DNA of 64,000 bases. Origin: Clostridium sp. (lineage in GTDB: Bacteria > Bacillota > Clostridia > Lachnospirales > Lachnospiraceae). Numbering within the stretch: the first letter of the stretch is position 1; each line of letters opens with the position of its first letter. The position numbers were made by a program, and so were the translations under genes. This document shows positions 33,705 through 44,066 of this stretch, in pieces. The notes below the pieces were generated by a model. It did not search any database. It saw nothing but the letters and a program-made list of their open reading frames with translations, and was not told where the DNA came from. Where the stretch lies: contig JAMPFU010000002.1 in assembly GCA_023664385.1 (NCBI GenBank), positions 106,622-170,621 of the forward strand, given 5' to 3'.

Positions 33705-34006
33705 TTTCTTTTCCTCCTTTTCGTAACTGGCAGAAAGAAAAGTAATGAAAATTAATTTGGTTCAGACAAATTTCCAAAACAGCTCCTTCGCTGCCATTAT
33801 TATGTGAAACAAAGCATCGAAGTAACTTATTTTCAGAATGTCCGAAATGGTTTTACCCATAAAAGAAATATGAGAAACAATGCTTTAATAAATACTAACA
33901 TATGCGTATGTAAATTGCAACATTTTTTTGAGAAATGACATAACTAGCGGCCCCCGTAAGGAGCGTGCCTATAGGAAATTCAAAGGAATTTCCTATAAAG
34001 TATAAA
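33705..34006. other. Intergenic region with a perfect 12-bp palindrome
   Basis: No gene recognised between the third Rpn gene and the end of the pilus operon. It contains CAAAGCATCGAAGT near 33810 (shared with the other Rpn upstream region) and a perfect inverted repeat TATAGGAAATTC / GAATTTCCTATA at 33970-33997, just downstream of the pilus operon terminator. Confidence 0.5.
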
Positions 34007-34031
34007 AGTGGGTATGCCGTGCATACCCACT
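34007..34031 (-). terminator. Terminator of the type IV pilus operon
   Basis: Perfect 11-bp stem AGTGGGTATGC / GCATACCCACT with a 3-nt loop, followed on the minus strand by TTTTATACTTTATAGG. It lies about 80 bp after the stop of the giant DUF5057 gene. Confidence 0.85.
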
Positions 34032-34113
34032 TCACTTTTACTCAATTTTTGCTTTCCTAAGTATCGTTTTTACTTACCCGTCAGACTTTCAGTGCCTATA
34101 ATACCTATTCCTT

Positions 34114-37100
34114 TTACGTCAAGTTGAACAATACCTCCTTAAGCATTATCTTAATTCTTTGGTAAACCTTATTACCGGATGAATCTGTAGCCTCAATTAC
34201 AAGATATGTGTACTCGCCGTTGTATGGGTCGAAGTATTCCGGTCTAAGCTTCAGCGCTGTCGCAAGATTGCTTGTGCCATCGGCATGCGTATCTACGATA
34301 GCTTTTCCGTCTGCATCCACTAAAGCATTAAGCGTAGTATCATACCTGTATACATTCTTTCTCACTCCGGCTGTTACCTGACTTGCATTCCAATCAGCAA
34401 CAAGAATATGGCTTGCATTATCCACATATGCGTTGCTTCTGTTCTCCTCCGTGTAATCAAGGTCGTAATAAATCCTGATTCTTGAAAGCGTTGACTCGGA
34501 ATCGGTAGTTGCCTTAAAGCTGAACTCCGGATATTCGTCCGTAGTGTCAACCTTTGTATAGTAGCTTCCGTCCTTACGCTTAATCTTATCACCATATGTA
34601 TCCTTGTCATAATCGTATACATAGATGCTTGGCATAGCAGCACTCTTTCTTACAGAGTTACAGATGATGTTAATGTAGAGCTTTCTCTCATCATTGTTCA
34701 TCTTGCCTACGCCTGTAACATTAGAATGTCCTGCACCACAGTAGTATACATTATTGTATGAGTATATAAAGTAGCTATCCTGACCATCTCGTGGAGACGC
34801 TGCAAACATGGAAGAGCCTTCCTGTCCGTTATAACCTCCTGCAAGTGAATACCATACCGTACACTTGTCATCCTCAAGGTCAAGTGCATAGGACTGTGGG
34901 TGTGTGCCTGCTATATAAATGTCATCACTCAATGTAAACGGATACAATGTAATCAGTCCATCATTATTCTTAGAGCCTCTGTTTGTACCATACTTCGTAT
35001 TAGCTCTCGCATCAAAGCTTGCTGCATTGTACCAATATGCCGCATAAGACCAGCTCAAATATGCATACTTATATGCAACTGCCGATGGGTTCGAGGACTT
35101 ATTTGATGCATGTAAGCCATCGGAATAAGCAATTGCTGAATATAATCTGCTGCTTCCTGCTCCTCCCGTTCCATATTGATACGGCTTCAAATCAGCATAC
35201 CATGTCGGATATTTTTCATCCCCTGTCTTATAGGAAAGGTTTGTCAGGAAATACTTATCCTCATCATAGTTTTCCGCAACCTTATACTTAACATACTGGT
35301 AGCTTGCGTCTTCAATCTCCATATGGTTTTTATCCTGACCCACATATGCCCTGATTGCATCTGTAAGATTATGAGAGCCTGCATCGCTAAATCTTGTAAA
35401 GGTATCATGGAACAAAAGAACATTTCCACCATTCTTTACATAGTTGGTTACGTCTTTCAGACCATTGCTGCCTGCCGTAAAATCATCACCTGCAAAATCA
35501 TCCGAAGCTCCCAAAATAACCGTAGAATAGCAACCCTCTATCCAGTTGTTGGCATGTGCCACTCTGTCGTACTGCTTGTATAATTCCTTGTATTCAAGCT
35601 CCACATTCTTTGCCTTGATGTAATCCTTATAGGAGCTCGTCAGCTTCCTTGAATCTGCACCCGATATATAATTCGCAAGTCCACCATACCGGAAAGCGAA
35701 ATTTGTTCCATCAGCCGCATTGAATATATCATAATATCGTTCTGTTCTTATAATATACTCTACTTCTTCCGCAAGGTCCGTCTTTCCTCTTGCCCTAAGA
35801 CTTGTAGCAAGTGTCTCGAGTACCTCATTCAAATCTGTCTTAGCATCCAAGGTTGTCTGCCTTATCTCAATGCTTGCACCGGTCATCGGATCCACAAAGG
35901 TCTTGCTCTGCTCCCCTGAGCTGTCGCTGGTATTGTCTGCTTCAGTTTCATCATCCTCAAGGGAATCTGCAACAGCCTTTTCGTCTCTCATATAAGTGTA
36001 AAGATTCCAATACTCTGAAGCGTATACCTCACTGTCGTACTGGGTAATATAAGTAAGCTTTTCATCAAGCGCATCCTCACCATACGCAGCATAATCTGCA
36101 AATTCCACTGCTTTTAAATCCACATTATCCTCAAACTTCTTGATGGTTGCAAGCTTTTCAGCATCACTCATATTAGAGAAATCATATGCTGCCCTTACGC
36201 TATCTGATATTGCTTCCACTTCAGCTCTGGTAAGAATGTCAATATCAAAATCAAATCTGTCTGAAAGCTCATCTGCAAGGTTGATATGCCAGTCATCAGC
36301 GCCGTACTTCGTTCCACCATTCTCAAACTGTAAATTAGCATCATAATATGGAATACCAAATATATGCTCATGGGTTCCCACAACATTGATATCCTCACTA
36401 AGATAAGGATCTTGATGTTGAACGTTAACAGATGATGAGCCTGTAAAATAATTTCCTGAATAATGAATCTGAAACCAGCTTGCATTATTCGCAACCGGAT
36501 TTGTTTCCAGTCTTTCACATGCCTGCTGACATACAACGCAGAAATACAAGGAGTTAGCGCCCTCTGCGCCTTCACCCACTACTAATCGCGACCATGGACT
36601 TGCCTCATCACCCGGCATAATCTGAAGCACCTTTACCATCTGCTTATCATCCGTTTTCTTTGGCGCCACATATGAAATTCCGGTTATGCCTGTTGTAACG
36701 CCTGTTGAGGTATCCTTTGCTTCCAGCTTCCATGAAACAGGTCCGAAAAAGCTGTCAGCAAGCTCTACAGTACAGCTTGTAGCTGAGCCTGGATAAGCTT
36801 GGTCACCAAAATCACCATACCTTCCGTTTCCGTTATCATCAATATAAAGAGTAACCTCACATTTTGAGCTTGATTTAATTGTATACTCAAACTCCAAAAC
36901 CGACTTATCGTCTATAATATCCAATGCCGAGTCAGCCTTTGTATCGTCATACCTCTTAGGCGTTTTTGTAACCTCAAGTATCGGACGCTTATATGAATTC
37001 ATATAAAGGTCGTAAATATCATCTTTTTGACCTGGCGTGGCAGCTTCGCCTGTGTCTATGTTTGTTACATTCGTTACATTACTTGGTGAAAATACCTCAA

Positions 37101-39498
37101 CATAGCCCACATTTGTCGTTCCAAGCGCTCCGCCTGCATTATCTGTATGATAGGTTGCATCCTTATCAAAATTCCAAAGAACAGTATTTCCTTTATCCTT
37201 TGTATCATAACAAGCCTTTAATACCTTCGCCATGTTACAATCCGGGTCAATGGAATTTTGTAAATACGGATTACCCAGCGTTTTTTGTGCATCTACCAAC
37301 GCCTCATAAGCTTCCGCAGCATCGTCACTGACGATAATCGGCATACCTGCTGCTACATATTCAATAAGCTTTTGTGCCTGCTTAGATGTCACGTCATTAC
37401 CATTCAAGGTCGTAAATGAGCTTTGTCTATTTACATTTGCATATGCAGTACCACTTCCTACAGCAGAACCTGATTCACCTGTACTGCTGACGTCCACTGC
37501 CGTCATATCACCATTGTGAGTATACATGGTATAGATAGGAAGATATTTTATGTTTTCAGGTCCAGCAGCAACCAAAGTTGCGTGAGCAATTCCGTTCCCA
37601 CTGATACCATTTAATGCCTGCCACTGGGTAGCATCCTTCAGCGCACTTTTATTTCCACCAATGTATACCAAATCATAGGTTCCAAGAATATCAGTTGTGC
37701 TTGCTGCCATCTCCTCTGAGGACATATGCACAACCTGAACATTGTTGACGTCCATATCAAGCGCATCTGCTATCTTCGCCTCGGAAAGCTCCCATGCGTA
37801 ATACTCCGGTGTTGTTAGTGTTCCATCATCATTAAGCGTGGAAACCTGCTCCTTCGTTGCATTTAATACCTCAGCAGGTACGGTATAATAATTTCCTGAA
37901 ATTTCAAGCTCCGATAAATTTTTCGCATTCGGATGTGCTACCGTACTTTTTTGCGCAACCTCCAAATCGATCGGGTAACATGGCTGCAACTCCAAAACCG
38001 TAAACTTCGTGGAGGAAGCATTTGCTCCGCCATATTCCCTGAATGCAGACGCATTGAGCAAATCTGCAATCTTCTTACAGGTTGCTGCACTGTTGCTCTG
38101 TGCAATGACGCCAAAGTCCTCAGCATTTGTTACCATTACATTTACTTTTTTCGATGTGCCTGAGGTCGATGCCACTGTAGCGTAAAGCATGTTATATTTT
38201 GATTCCGTAGCATCAAAATCATCTGAGCCCGTATTTGATTTGTCGTCGCCTGCATTTTTTGAATCGTATACAATCGAAACATTTGCAAGCATGGCTGCAC
38301 TAAACTTTCTGTATAATTCAGGCGAGATTTGTACATCCTTCAAACCATTTTCAATAACAATCATATCATACTGGTCAAAATCAACCGTTAATAGATTATC
38401 TGCATCGGCAGGCTGAAGCTGATAGGTATCAACAAGTATAGCATCAGGTCTTTCATATTTTGCATTATAACCATACGAATACATTGCACGATCAGAGATA
38501 TAATAATAATCGTACCAATTACCATCATTTTCAACATGGTCAGCAATATTATTCACATCAAGTCCAAATAAAGCATATGCCATAGGAAAATCTTGCTCCG
38601 ATATAATTTCATTCAGACCAGCATGTTCATTTGCCTCTGGACCAATAACAAGCACCTTGGCGGCATTCAACCTATCACCATCAGCATTCAAAATCAAATT
38701 AACCCAATTTCCACTTCTCCTTGAGCCATTAATACCAAGATATAAGGAACCTGGTTTATGTCTATAAAAATCCTCGGCAGATAAATTATCCCTATCCCAT
38801 GCAAACGTATAATATCTGCTTCCCTTTGCATTAAATACATCTCTTACCAGTTTACCAAAATCCACTTTATTTGACGAGTTGCCTATATTCTTTGTCTCGA
38901 TAGGATTATCAATAATCAAAGGACGCTGCTTGTTATTTACATATGTATGAAGAAGCGCACTATATAAATCCTCACTCAAGTCATTAGTGCCTGGTGCATA
39001 CATGTTATTTGGATCATTGCTAACATAGATAAGGTCTGCATCAGCAATTGTCTCAATATCATCGGCTGTAACGTCTGTTACATGATAGTACTTATAATCT
39101 ACCCTGCCTTCCTTCATAAGCTGCTCGATTGTCTTATTGCCATCAATCACATAATTCTTGAATGCGCTATTACCAGCTGCATCCATATATGACAAATATG
39201 CAAGATATGACTTCGTTGAGCCATCCGGCAATGTAGCCATGCTAGGCGAAGCAGATGAACCAATCTCTACAATGTGATAGTATGGGTCATTATCATCATT
39301 ATCTTCAAGATTGGAATTTTCAATGATTCTGTCTACGATTGTCATGTTTGTATCTTCTGCCGCATACAGAATCTGCTCATCAGAAACCTCAGCCTCATCA
39401 CTATTACCAGCAAGTGAGAAGGATACGATAGTTGCTGCAAGAACCATCAGAAGCATTGCTGATAAAGCTGAAATCATGATTTTCGTTTTACGTTTCAT
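34114..39498 (-). CDS. Giant secreted DUF5057-type protein at the end of the pilus operon (1794 aa)
   Basis: Very large extracellular protein. AAGGAGG lies 11 nt before the ATG. A signal or anchor span (IMISALSAMLLMVLAATIVSFSLA) is followed by an acidic stretch and YYHIVEIGSS, a start typical of DUF5057-type proteins; VLQIMPGDE begins a second similar unit near residue 1010. Other landmarks are CVVCQQAC, an acidic loop DDNGNGRYGDFGD, GNVLLFHDTFTRF and, toward the end, GAGHSNVTGVGKMNNDERKLYIN, which resembles the core of the family. The C-terminus looks like Ig-type beta domains (FSFKATTDSESTLSRIRIYY, YLVIEATDSSGNKVYQ). There is no sorting signal and no prepilin motif. Its place as the last gene after four pilin-like genes (19-bp gap) suggests a pilus-tip or pilus-associated protein; this is inference. 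Confidence 0.8.
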   Translation of the reverse strand: MKRKTKIMISALSAMLLMVLAATIVSFSLAGNSDEAEVSDEQILYAAEDTNMTIVDRIIENSNLEDNDDNDPYYHIVEIGSSASPSMATLPDGSTKSYLAYLSYMDAAGNSAFKNYVIDGNKTIEQLMKEGRVDYKYYHVTDVTADDIETIADADLIYVSNDPNNMYAPGTNDLSEDLYSALLHTYVNNKQRPLIIDNPIETKNIGNSSNKVDFGKLVRDVFNAKGSRYYTFAWDRDNLSAEDFYRHKPGSLYLGINGSRRSGNWVNLILNADGDRLNAAKVLVIGPEANEHAGLNEIISEQDFPMAYALFGLDVNNIADHVENDGNWYDYYYISDRAMYSYGYNAKYERPDAILVDTYQLQPADADNLLTVDFDQYDMIVIENGLKDVQISPELYRKFSAAMLANVSIVYDSKNAGDDKSNTGSDDFDATESKYNMLYATVASTSGTSKKVNVMVTNAEDFGVIAQSNSAATCKKIADLLNASAFREYGGANASSTKFTVLELQPCYPIDLEVAQKSTVAHPNAKNLSELEISGNYYTVPAEVLNATKEQVSTLNDDGTLTTPEYYAWELSEAKIADALDMDVNNVQVVHMSSEEMAASTTDILGTYDLVYIGGNKSALKDATQWQALNGISGNGIAHATLVAAGPENIKYLPIYTMYTHNGDMTAVDVSSTGESGSAVGSGTAYANVNRQSSFTTLNGNDVTSKQAQKLIEYVAAGMPIIVSDDAAEAYEALVDAQKTLGNPYLQNSIDPDCNMAKVLKACYDTKDKGNTVLWNFDKDATYHTDNAGGALGTTNVGYVEVFSPSNVTNVTNIDTGEAATPGQKDDIYDLYMNSYKRPILEVTKTPKRYDDTKADSALDIIDDKSVLEFEYTIKSSSKCEVTLYIDDNGNGRYGDFGDQAYPGSATSCTVELADSFFGPVSWKLEAKDTSTGVTTGITGISYVAPKKTDDKQMVKVLQIMPGDEASPWSRLVVGEGAEGANSLYFCVVCQQACERLETNPVANNASWFQIHYSGNYFTGSSSVNVQHQDPYLSEDINVVGTHEHIFGIPYYDANLQFENGGTKYGADDWHINLADELSDRFDFDIDILTRAEVEAISDSVRAAYDFSNMSDAEKLATIKKFEDNVDLKAVEFADYAAYGEDALDEKLTYITQYDSEVYASEYWNLYTYMRDEKAVADSLEDDETEADNTSDSSGEQSKTFVDPMTGASIEIRQTTLDAKTDLNEVLETLATSLRARGKTDLAEEVEYIIRTERYYDIFNAADGTNFAFRYGGLANYISGADSRKLTSSYKDYIKAKNVELEYKELYKQYDRVAHANNWIEGCYSTVILGASDDFAGDDFTAGSNGLKDVTNYVKNGGNVLLFHDTFTRFSDAGSHNLTDAIRAYVGQDKNHMEIEDASYQYVKYKVAENYDEDKYFLTNLSYKTGDEKYPTWYADLKPYQYGTGGAGSSRLYSAIAYSDGLHASNKSSNPSAVAYKYAYLSWSYAAYWYNAASFDARANTKYGTNRGSKNNDGLITLYPFTLSDDIYIAGTHPQSYALDLEDDKCTVWYSLAGGYNGQEGSSMFAASPRDGQDSYFIYSYNNVYYCGAGHSNVTGVGKMNNDERKLYINIICNSVRKSAAMPSIYVYDYDKDTYGDKIKRKDGSYYTKVDTTDEYPEFSFKATTDSESTLSRIRIYYDLDYTEENRSNAYVDNASHILVADWNASQVTAGVRKNVYRYDTTLNALVDADGKAIVDTHADGTSNLATALKLRPEYFDPYNGEYTYLVIEATDSSGNKVYQRIKIMLKEVLFNLT

Positions 39499-39517
39499 TA
39501 TGCTTTTTACCTCCTTC

Positions 39518-40465
39518 TTATTGCTTTGCTTTTAAAACGTATGAATTTCTTACGTTTACCATTCCAAGCGACGTATAGGTCATGTTTTTGTCGCTAAAAT
39601 ATAAATCAACTGTCAATGAACCCTTATCAGGATTTAAGCTTACCACACATCCTGAAAGTGGCTCATCATCCGTAGTGACATAAGAGATTGAATTTGAGAA
39701 AATATTTCTCTTTACGGCATCCGCATCCGTCCAATCAGACACCCTGTCATTTTTACCTGCCATAAATGCATATTGCTTCTCGTAGTAAAGATTTCCCTCA
39801 TCAAAGGTAAAAACATGTACGACTGTGTCATTTTCGGAAAAACCACTGCCGCCTGGCGTTCTTTCCACTTCCACTTCTTGGTTTGTTAATGTATTTCGGC
39901 ATCTCCACTTATTCGAGTCAACTGAGCTTATATTCGTTACCTGTGTAATATCCAACGTCTCTGCAGTTACAATGACAAGCTTCTTAATGTATATATCCTG
40001 CCCTGCCAGCTCATGGAAAAACTTAACATGAGCTACATCTGCCGAAACTCCGTAACGACTTAACTCATTTACAATAGCCGTCCTGTTATTATCCTTCGTA
40101 TCATCAACCTTAAGCTCACCAGTTGCCACGTCTCTTACCGCATAGGTCTTTTCATCGTAAAGACCTGCCACAAAGTATGACGACGAACCGCCTGCGGCTT
40201 CCCCTGCCTTGGAAAAGTCAGGCGTTCCAGGATAGGTATATCCCAAAATGTAAACCGACTTTGCCTGCATGAGAGCATCCGTAATCTTGTTATAAGTCTC
40301 CTGTGCCGTCGTCTGAACCTCTATGTCAGCCTGCGTCTTTCTGTTGGTAATAAGACTTGAGGTCATCAAAGAGCTTATAGCTGTCATAAGGAATGCAAGA
40401 ACAGCTATGGCGATTATCAACTCAATAAGAGTGAAACCACGATTACTATTTAATTTTTTGTTCAC
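39518..40465 (-). CDS. Prepilin-like protein (PilW-like minor pilin, 315 aa)
   Basis: The start is a GTG with GGGGTG 7 nt before it. The N-terminus NKKLNSNRGFTLIELIIAIAVLAFL is a class III prepilin signal: cleavage after Gly, Phe+1 and Glu+5, then a hydrophobic helix. The mature part of about 300 residues is a beta-rich head unlike the major pilin. Minor pilins prime pilus assembly and sit at the tip. The gene lies between another minor pilin and the giant DUF5057 gene, each gap under 20 bp. Its size and TAQETYNKITDALMQAKSVY region recall PilW/PilJ-type components. Confidence 0.9.
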   Translation of the reverse strand: MNKKLNSNRGFTLIELIIAIAVLAFLMTAISSLMTSSLITNRKTQADIEVQTTAQETYNKITDALMQAKSVYILGYTYPGTPDFSKAGEAAGGSSSYFVAGLYDEKTYAVRDVATGELKVDDTKDNNRTAIVNELSRYGVSADVAHVKFFHELAGQDIYIKKLVIVTAETLDITQVTNISSVDSNKWRCRNTLTNQEVEVERTPGGSGFSENDTVVHVFTFDEGNLYYEKQYAFMAGKNDRVSDWTDADAVKRNIFSNSISYVTTDDEPLSGCVVSLNPDKGSLTVDLYFSDKNMTYTSLGMVNVRNSYVLKAKQ

Positions 40466-40482
40466 AGTTTATCACCCCTATC

Positions 40483-41043
40483 CTACTTAATCTGATGACT
40501 GCCATTTTTGTTAATAGTTACAGTTGCAATAACACTTCCATTCTTTTTTAAGAATTTATATACTCCTGCGCCGTCGACACAGGCACCGGATTTATCAAAT
40601 CTTATCGTATGCGTATTTGTAATGGTTGCGTTATTATAGATACCATCAAAATCCGAATACTGAACTGTCACATAAGCAGAAAGATTTTTTCTCTTTGCCG
40701 CTGACACCTCGCTGTGTGTACCTACCGGCAGAAGATAATAATTACTAACATAATACTTGTCACCATTAGGAAATATGGCAAGCTCATATTTATAACCATC
40801 TAACTCCTCACCAGCGTCCATAACACCATTGTTATTCGCATCCTGATAGACATTCTGATTTCTTGTTCTTGCTATCAAATCAGTAACCTCTGCATCAAAG
40901 GTTGCCGCTGCTTCCTTTACCTTTGCAGTACGCATAACAGACATAGTAACCATTGCCGCAGTTGTAAGTATCACTATGATAGCCATTACTATAATTAACT
41001 CTACCAAGGTGTAACCGCTATTATCATCCATTTTCTTCTTCAT
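40483..41043 (-). CDS. Minor pilin (GspH/FimT-like, 186 aa) with calcium-loop-like motif
   Basis: Start at MKKKMDDNSG, with GAGGTG 6 nt before it. Prepilin signal NSGYTLVELIIVMAIIVIL: Gly at the cleavage site, Glu+5 present, but Tyr instead of Phe at +1. Within the head is YQDANNNGVMDAGEEL, which fits a DxNxNGxxD..E calcium-binding loop. The protein length suits a FimT/GspH-type minor pilin. It sits 11 bp after the 1003-residue gene and 17 bp before the next minor pilin. Confidence 0.9.
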   Translation of the reverse strand: MKKKMDDNSGYTLVELIIVMAIIVILTTAAMVTMSVMRTAKVKEAAATFDAEVTDLIARTRNQNVYQDANNNGVMDAGEELDGYKYELAIFPNGDKYYVSNYYLLPVGTHSEVSAAKRKNLSAYVTVQYSDFDGIYNNATITNTHTIRFDKSGACVDGAGVYKFLKKNGSVIATVTINKNGSHQIK

Positions 41044-41054
41044 AGGCAACACCT

Positions 41055-44000
41055 CTATTCTACATTCTTCATCCAGTTGTCAAAACTTACGACATCTGAA
41101 TATTCTATCGTGTCAATCGTTCTCTTGTCCGTGCCAGGCTGTGTGAGGTCATCGATTGAAGAATCCTCATAGCCCTGGAACAGGGAAAGAAGATATTTGC
41201 ACTTGTCATCTGAAGAGAGCTGACACTCTCTGATAACAGCTCTACATATCTCCGGGCTTGCCGTAAAGGTTGAAAGATTATTGTTTATGTATACCTTTCC
41301 GCCTGAAACAACCAATCCTTCAAATGACCGAACCGAAGTGTCAAAGTACACATCTCCCTTTGCTATGACGATGCCCTTTACAACGCCGTCAGCACTGGTT
41401 GTTGATATAGTAACGGAGTCACTGTCACCCGTTCCTGATGAAACACCATTGTTGACCCAAACACTATATCCTGATTCAAGCTTCAACACGCCCGGCTCAT
41501 TTCCTGTTTCATTTGCTTTTGCAGGTCGAAGGTCACCAATTGTACCTGAGTCACTCTGAACAAGTCTCATATTAAGGTATCTGTTTATTGGTGTAATGCT
41601 TCCTACCCCAAAATCATCATCACCTAAAAGTGCCTTGATATACTGAACCTCAGGGTCAGTTGCAGAAACAAAGTGTCCTAAATTCCACTTCATAAGCTCA
41701 TACTCAACATCAAGGTCATCAGAAAATCCAAGAGCCGTTGTCGCCGAGTTTTCTGTTCCCGGCGTTACCCTTTGGCTGCTGAGCAGGGTTGAAATATCTG
41801 CCTGACTGTTCTTTGTAATCATGTCAAAACTTGTGTTATTCTTTGATGTGATGGCACCGCTTGAATATACATTTACTGCGTCAACATTAAGATCATTATT
41901 CATCTCCGGAAGAATAATGTTTCCTGCCTCAAAGTCCTCAAAGTTCCTAATATCAACAAGGTAGCTTGCATAGTTTTCATCATCAGCAGCGAACGTGCCA
42001 TTTAAAACGGCAACATAATCCTTAATGAAGGAGGCTGCATATTCCTCCGGCGATGCATACACGCCTCGTATAATTTCCGGATTCCAACGCATAGCCATGT
42101 AATATGCCGTCTCAAAATCAATATAATAATATTTCTTTCCTGAAACTAACTGCATTACACAAGGAATCTGTCTGGAAAAAGTACCAGTAGCAGGGTCTAC
42201 ATTTCCAAACGACAGATTTGGGAAATACTTAACAAACAGTGGTGCATCTGTAAGTGCCGGATGCAGCTTTGCCAAATAGCATCGAACCGAACTAGTACCC
42301 GACTCACTTGTAACTACACTGCTAAGTGTTGGCACACCCGTATACATAACCGGAATGTAAGCCTTTTGGTTACTCTTTATGGAAATACTCTCACCTGTCT
42401 TATAATCTCTGATATATACTGTATCGTTTACAGCATCAGTAAGCAGATTATCCTCTGACATAGGCGTATAAGTATACGTCTGTCTTACAATGGTTTCCGT
42501 ATTTCCATCAACAGTTATATCCTCTTCATTCTGCTCCACCTGCTTTGAAAGCTCAATGTAGGAACGTCCTGCAAGATAAATTGTATTTGTATCTTCTAAG
42601 TTAAGGAGAGAATGTTCTCCGTTTACTATAATTGCACTACTGTTGTAATGTCCTCTGTTTTCAACTGTTCCGTCAGCATTTGTAATCTGGAAGTTTTCAG
42701 TTAAAACAGTAGGAATAAAATCTCTTTCGTCCTTTGCAGTGCTGTCGCCATATCCATAATAACTTCCTTTTAACTGGAAAGTGGCTCCCGTTGCATTTAT
42801 CTCAGTATCATCCTTTACAAAAACATCTGCCCTGATAAGCGCCGTTGCACCCTCATAGTCAATCTCCGGCTGTCCGGTAATGGACTGGGTAGTAACCTTT
42901 CTGCATGTTCCATCCAACACAATGTTATCCGTCCAAACCTCCGACTCAGAGGTTGCAGTACCGCTCTTACCATATATGGAAAGATTACCGCTGTTCATAA
43001 CTGCAATCGTTCCAGGTACGATAACCGTATCGGCAAGTATGGAAACCGTAGAACCATTTACATAGATACCTGAATTTGCACTTCTTTGGTTTACACCGTC
43101 ATAATAATCGCGAAGTCCCGGATTTTCAGGGTTAGGCGACAGCGTCGAATATACATTGTAATACGTATTCAAAGGACTGTCCCCCTCAACATAACGCTTA
43201 GAGGTAACGCTTCCATGGTTATAGGACACACTCTCACCTGCGTAAGTACCTGCAAAGGTTTTATCACCATCACTTACATCTGCCTTATATGTACTCTCAT
43301 TGTATTTTTTATTGTAGTAATCTGAGCCTGCATATACATTACCTGCAATCGTAAGCGTATTACCTGCCGTCTGATTAATCTCAAGTCCCATGTCTGCTAC
43401 AGTTGCAAACTGAAAGAGATTTGAGTAGCCTGACGTGGAGGAATTAAACGCAACATTGAAATCAGGCTGACCGATAACAATATCAGTTGACAATCGCTGT
43501 GTATAAGCACCATTTGCCTGAGAGCGGTTGTAATTTGCCGTTCTAGTAAGCGTTACATTCTTTATGACAATTGATTCAATCTTGCCGTCAAGATCTGCAT
43601 CAATTCTCTCAACATAAAGCCTTGATGCGTCTAATACTACCGATGAATTTGTGATATACTTTGAAAGACTGGTTGCAACAGCACTGTCAAGGAAATCCGG
43701 ATTGGCACTTAAAAGCTCCATGAATTTTTCCTTGAACATACGGTTTGCCTCTTCGTCTGTCCTGTTTCTGTAGGTTCCGGTCTGCAAGTCAAAATACACC
43801 ATATTTTCAACGGTATATATATATGCTTCCTGCATGTTTTCCGCAGTTTTCGAGCCTACGCCTGCATAAATCTCATTCATCGCCTGCTCTACATAATAGA
43901 AGTTGTCTCTGGCGTTTAAATCCTGAAGCTTCTGCTTATAGGTATATCCCGCAGCCATTAAAAGGGCTCCAACAATGATGCCTATAAAGCCAAGCGCCGC

Positions 44001-44066
44001 AACAACCATAACTACACTAGAGCCTTGATTATTTAGTTTTTTAAGCATTTTTTTAATCTTTTTCAA
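41055..44066 (-). CDS. Very large PilX-like pilus component (1003 aa)
   Basis: Start is a TTG directly after the stop codon of the upstream pilin, with GGGGG at 9 nt. The N-terminus NNQGSSVVMVVAALGFIGIIVGALLMAAGY has a Gly and a hydrophobic helix like a prepilin, but lacks Glu+5; this agrees with PilX/GspK-like components, and NFYYVEQAMNEIYAG after it is a common follow-up in Lachnospiraceae. The large head contains repeated short strands (NSGNLSIYGKSG, IVLDGTCRKV, GIVIAKGDVYFD, GLVVSGGKVYIN) of a parallel beta-helix type, and an acidic loop DADLDGKIES. GspK/PilX proteins cap or prime the filament; a 100-kDa version is unusual. Confidence 0.82.
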   Translation of the reverse strand: MKKIKKMLKKLNNQGSSVVMVVAALGFIGIIVGALLMAAGYTYKQKLQDLNARDNFYYVEQAMNEIYAGVGSKTAENMQEAYIYTVENMVYFDLQTGTYRNRTDEEANRMFKEKFMELLSANPDFLDSAVATSLSKYITNSSVVLDASRLYVERIDADLDGKIESIVIKNVTLTRTANYNRSQANGAYTQRLSTDIVIGQPDFNVAFNSSTSGYSNLFQFATVADMGLEINQTAGNTLTIAGNVYAGSDYYNKKYNESTYKADVSDGDKTFAGTYAGESVSYNHGSVTSKRYVEGDSPLNTYYNVYSTLSPNPENPGLRDYYDGVNQRSANSGIYVNGSTVSILADTVIVPGTIAVMNSGNLSIYGKSGTATSESEVWTDNIVLDGTCRKVTTQSITGQPEIDYEGATALIRADVFVKDDTEINATGATFQLKGSYYGYGDSTAKDERDFIPTVLTENFQITNADGTVENRGHYNSSAIIVNGEHSLLNLEDTNTIYLAGRSYIELSKQVEQNEEDITVDGNTETIVRQTYTYTPMSEDNLLTDAVNDTVYIRDYKTGESISIKSNQKAYIPVMYTGVPTLSSVVTSESGTSSVRCYLAKLHPALTDAPLFVKYFPNLSFGNVDPATGTFSRQIPCVMQLVSGKKYYYIDFETAYYMAMRWNPEIIRGVYASPEEYAASFIKDYVAVLNGTFAADDENYASYLVDIRNFEDFEAGNIILPEMNNDLNVDAVNVYSSGAITSKNNTSFDMITKNSQADISTLLSSQRVTPGTENSATTALGFSDDLDVEYELMKWNLGHFVSATDPEVQYIKALLGDDDFGVGSITPINRYLNMRLVQSDSGTIGDLRPAKANETGNEPGVLKLESGYSVWVNNGVSSGTGDSDSVTISTTSADGVVKGIVIAKGDVYFDTSVRSFEGLVVSGGKVYINNNLSTFTASPEICRAVIRECQLSSDDKCKYLLSLFQGYEDSSIDDLTQPGTDKRTIDTIEYSDVVSFDNWMKNVE

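Noticed and set aside
34374..38336. Numerous short frames overlapping the giant DUF5057 gene on both strands
   Set aside because: They lie inside a single conserved long frame with a strong start site and show no separate signals.
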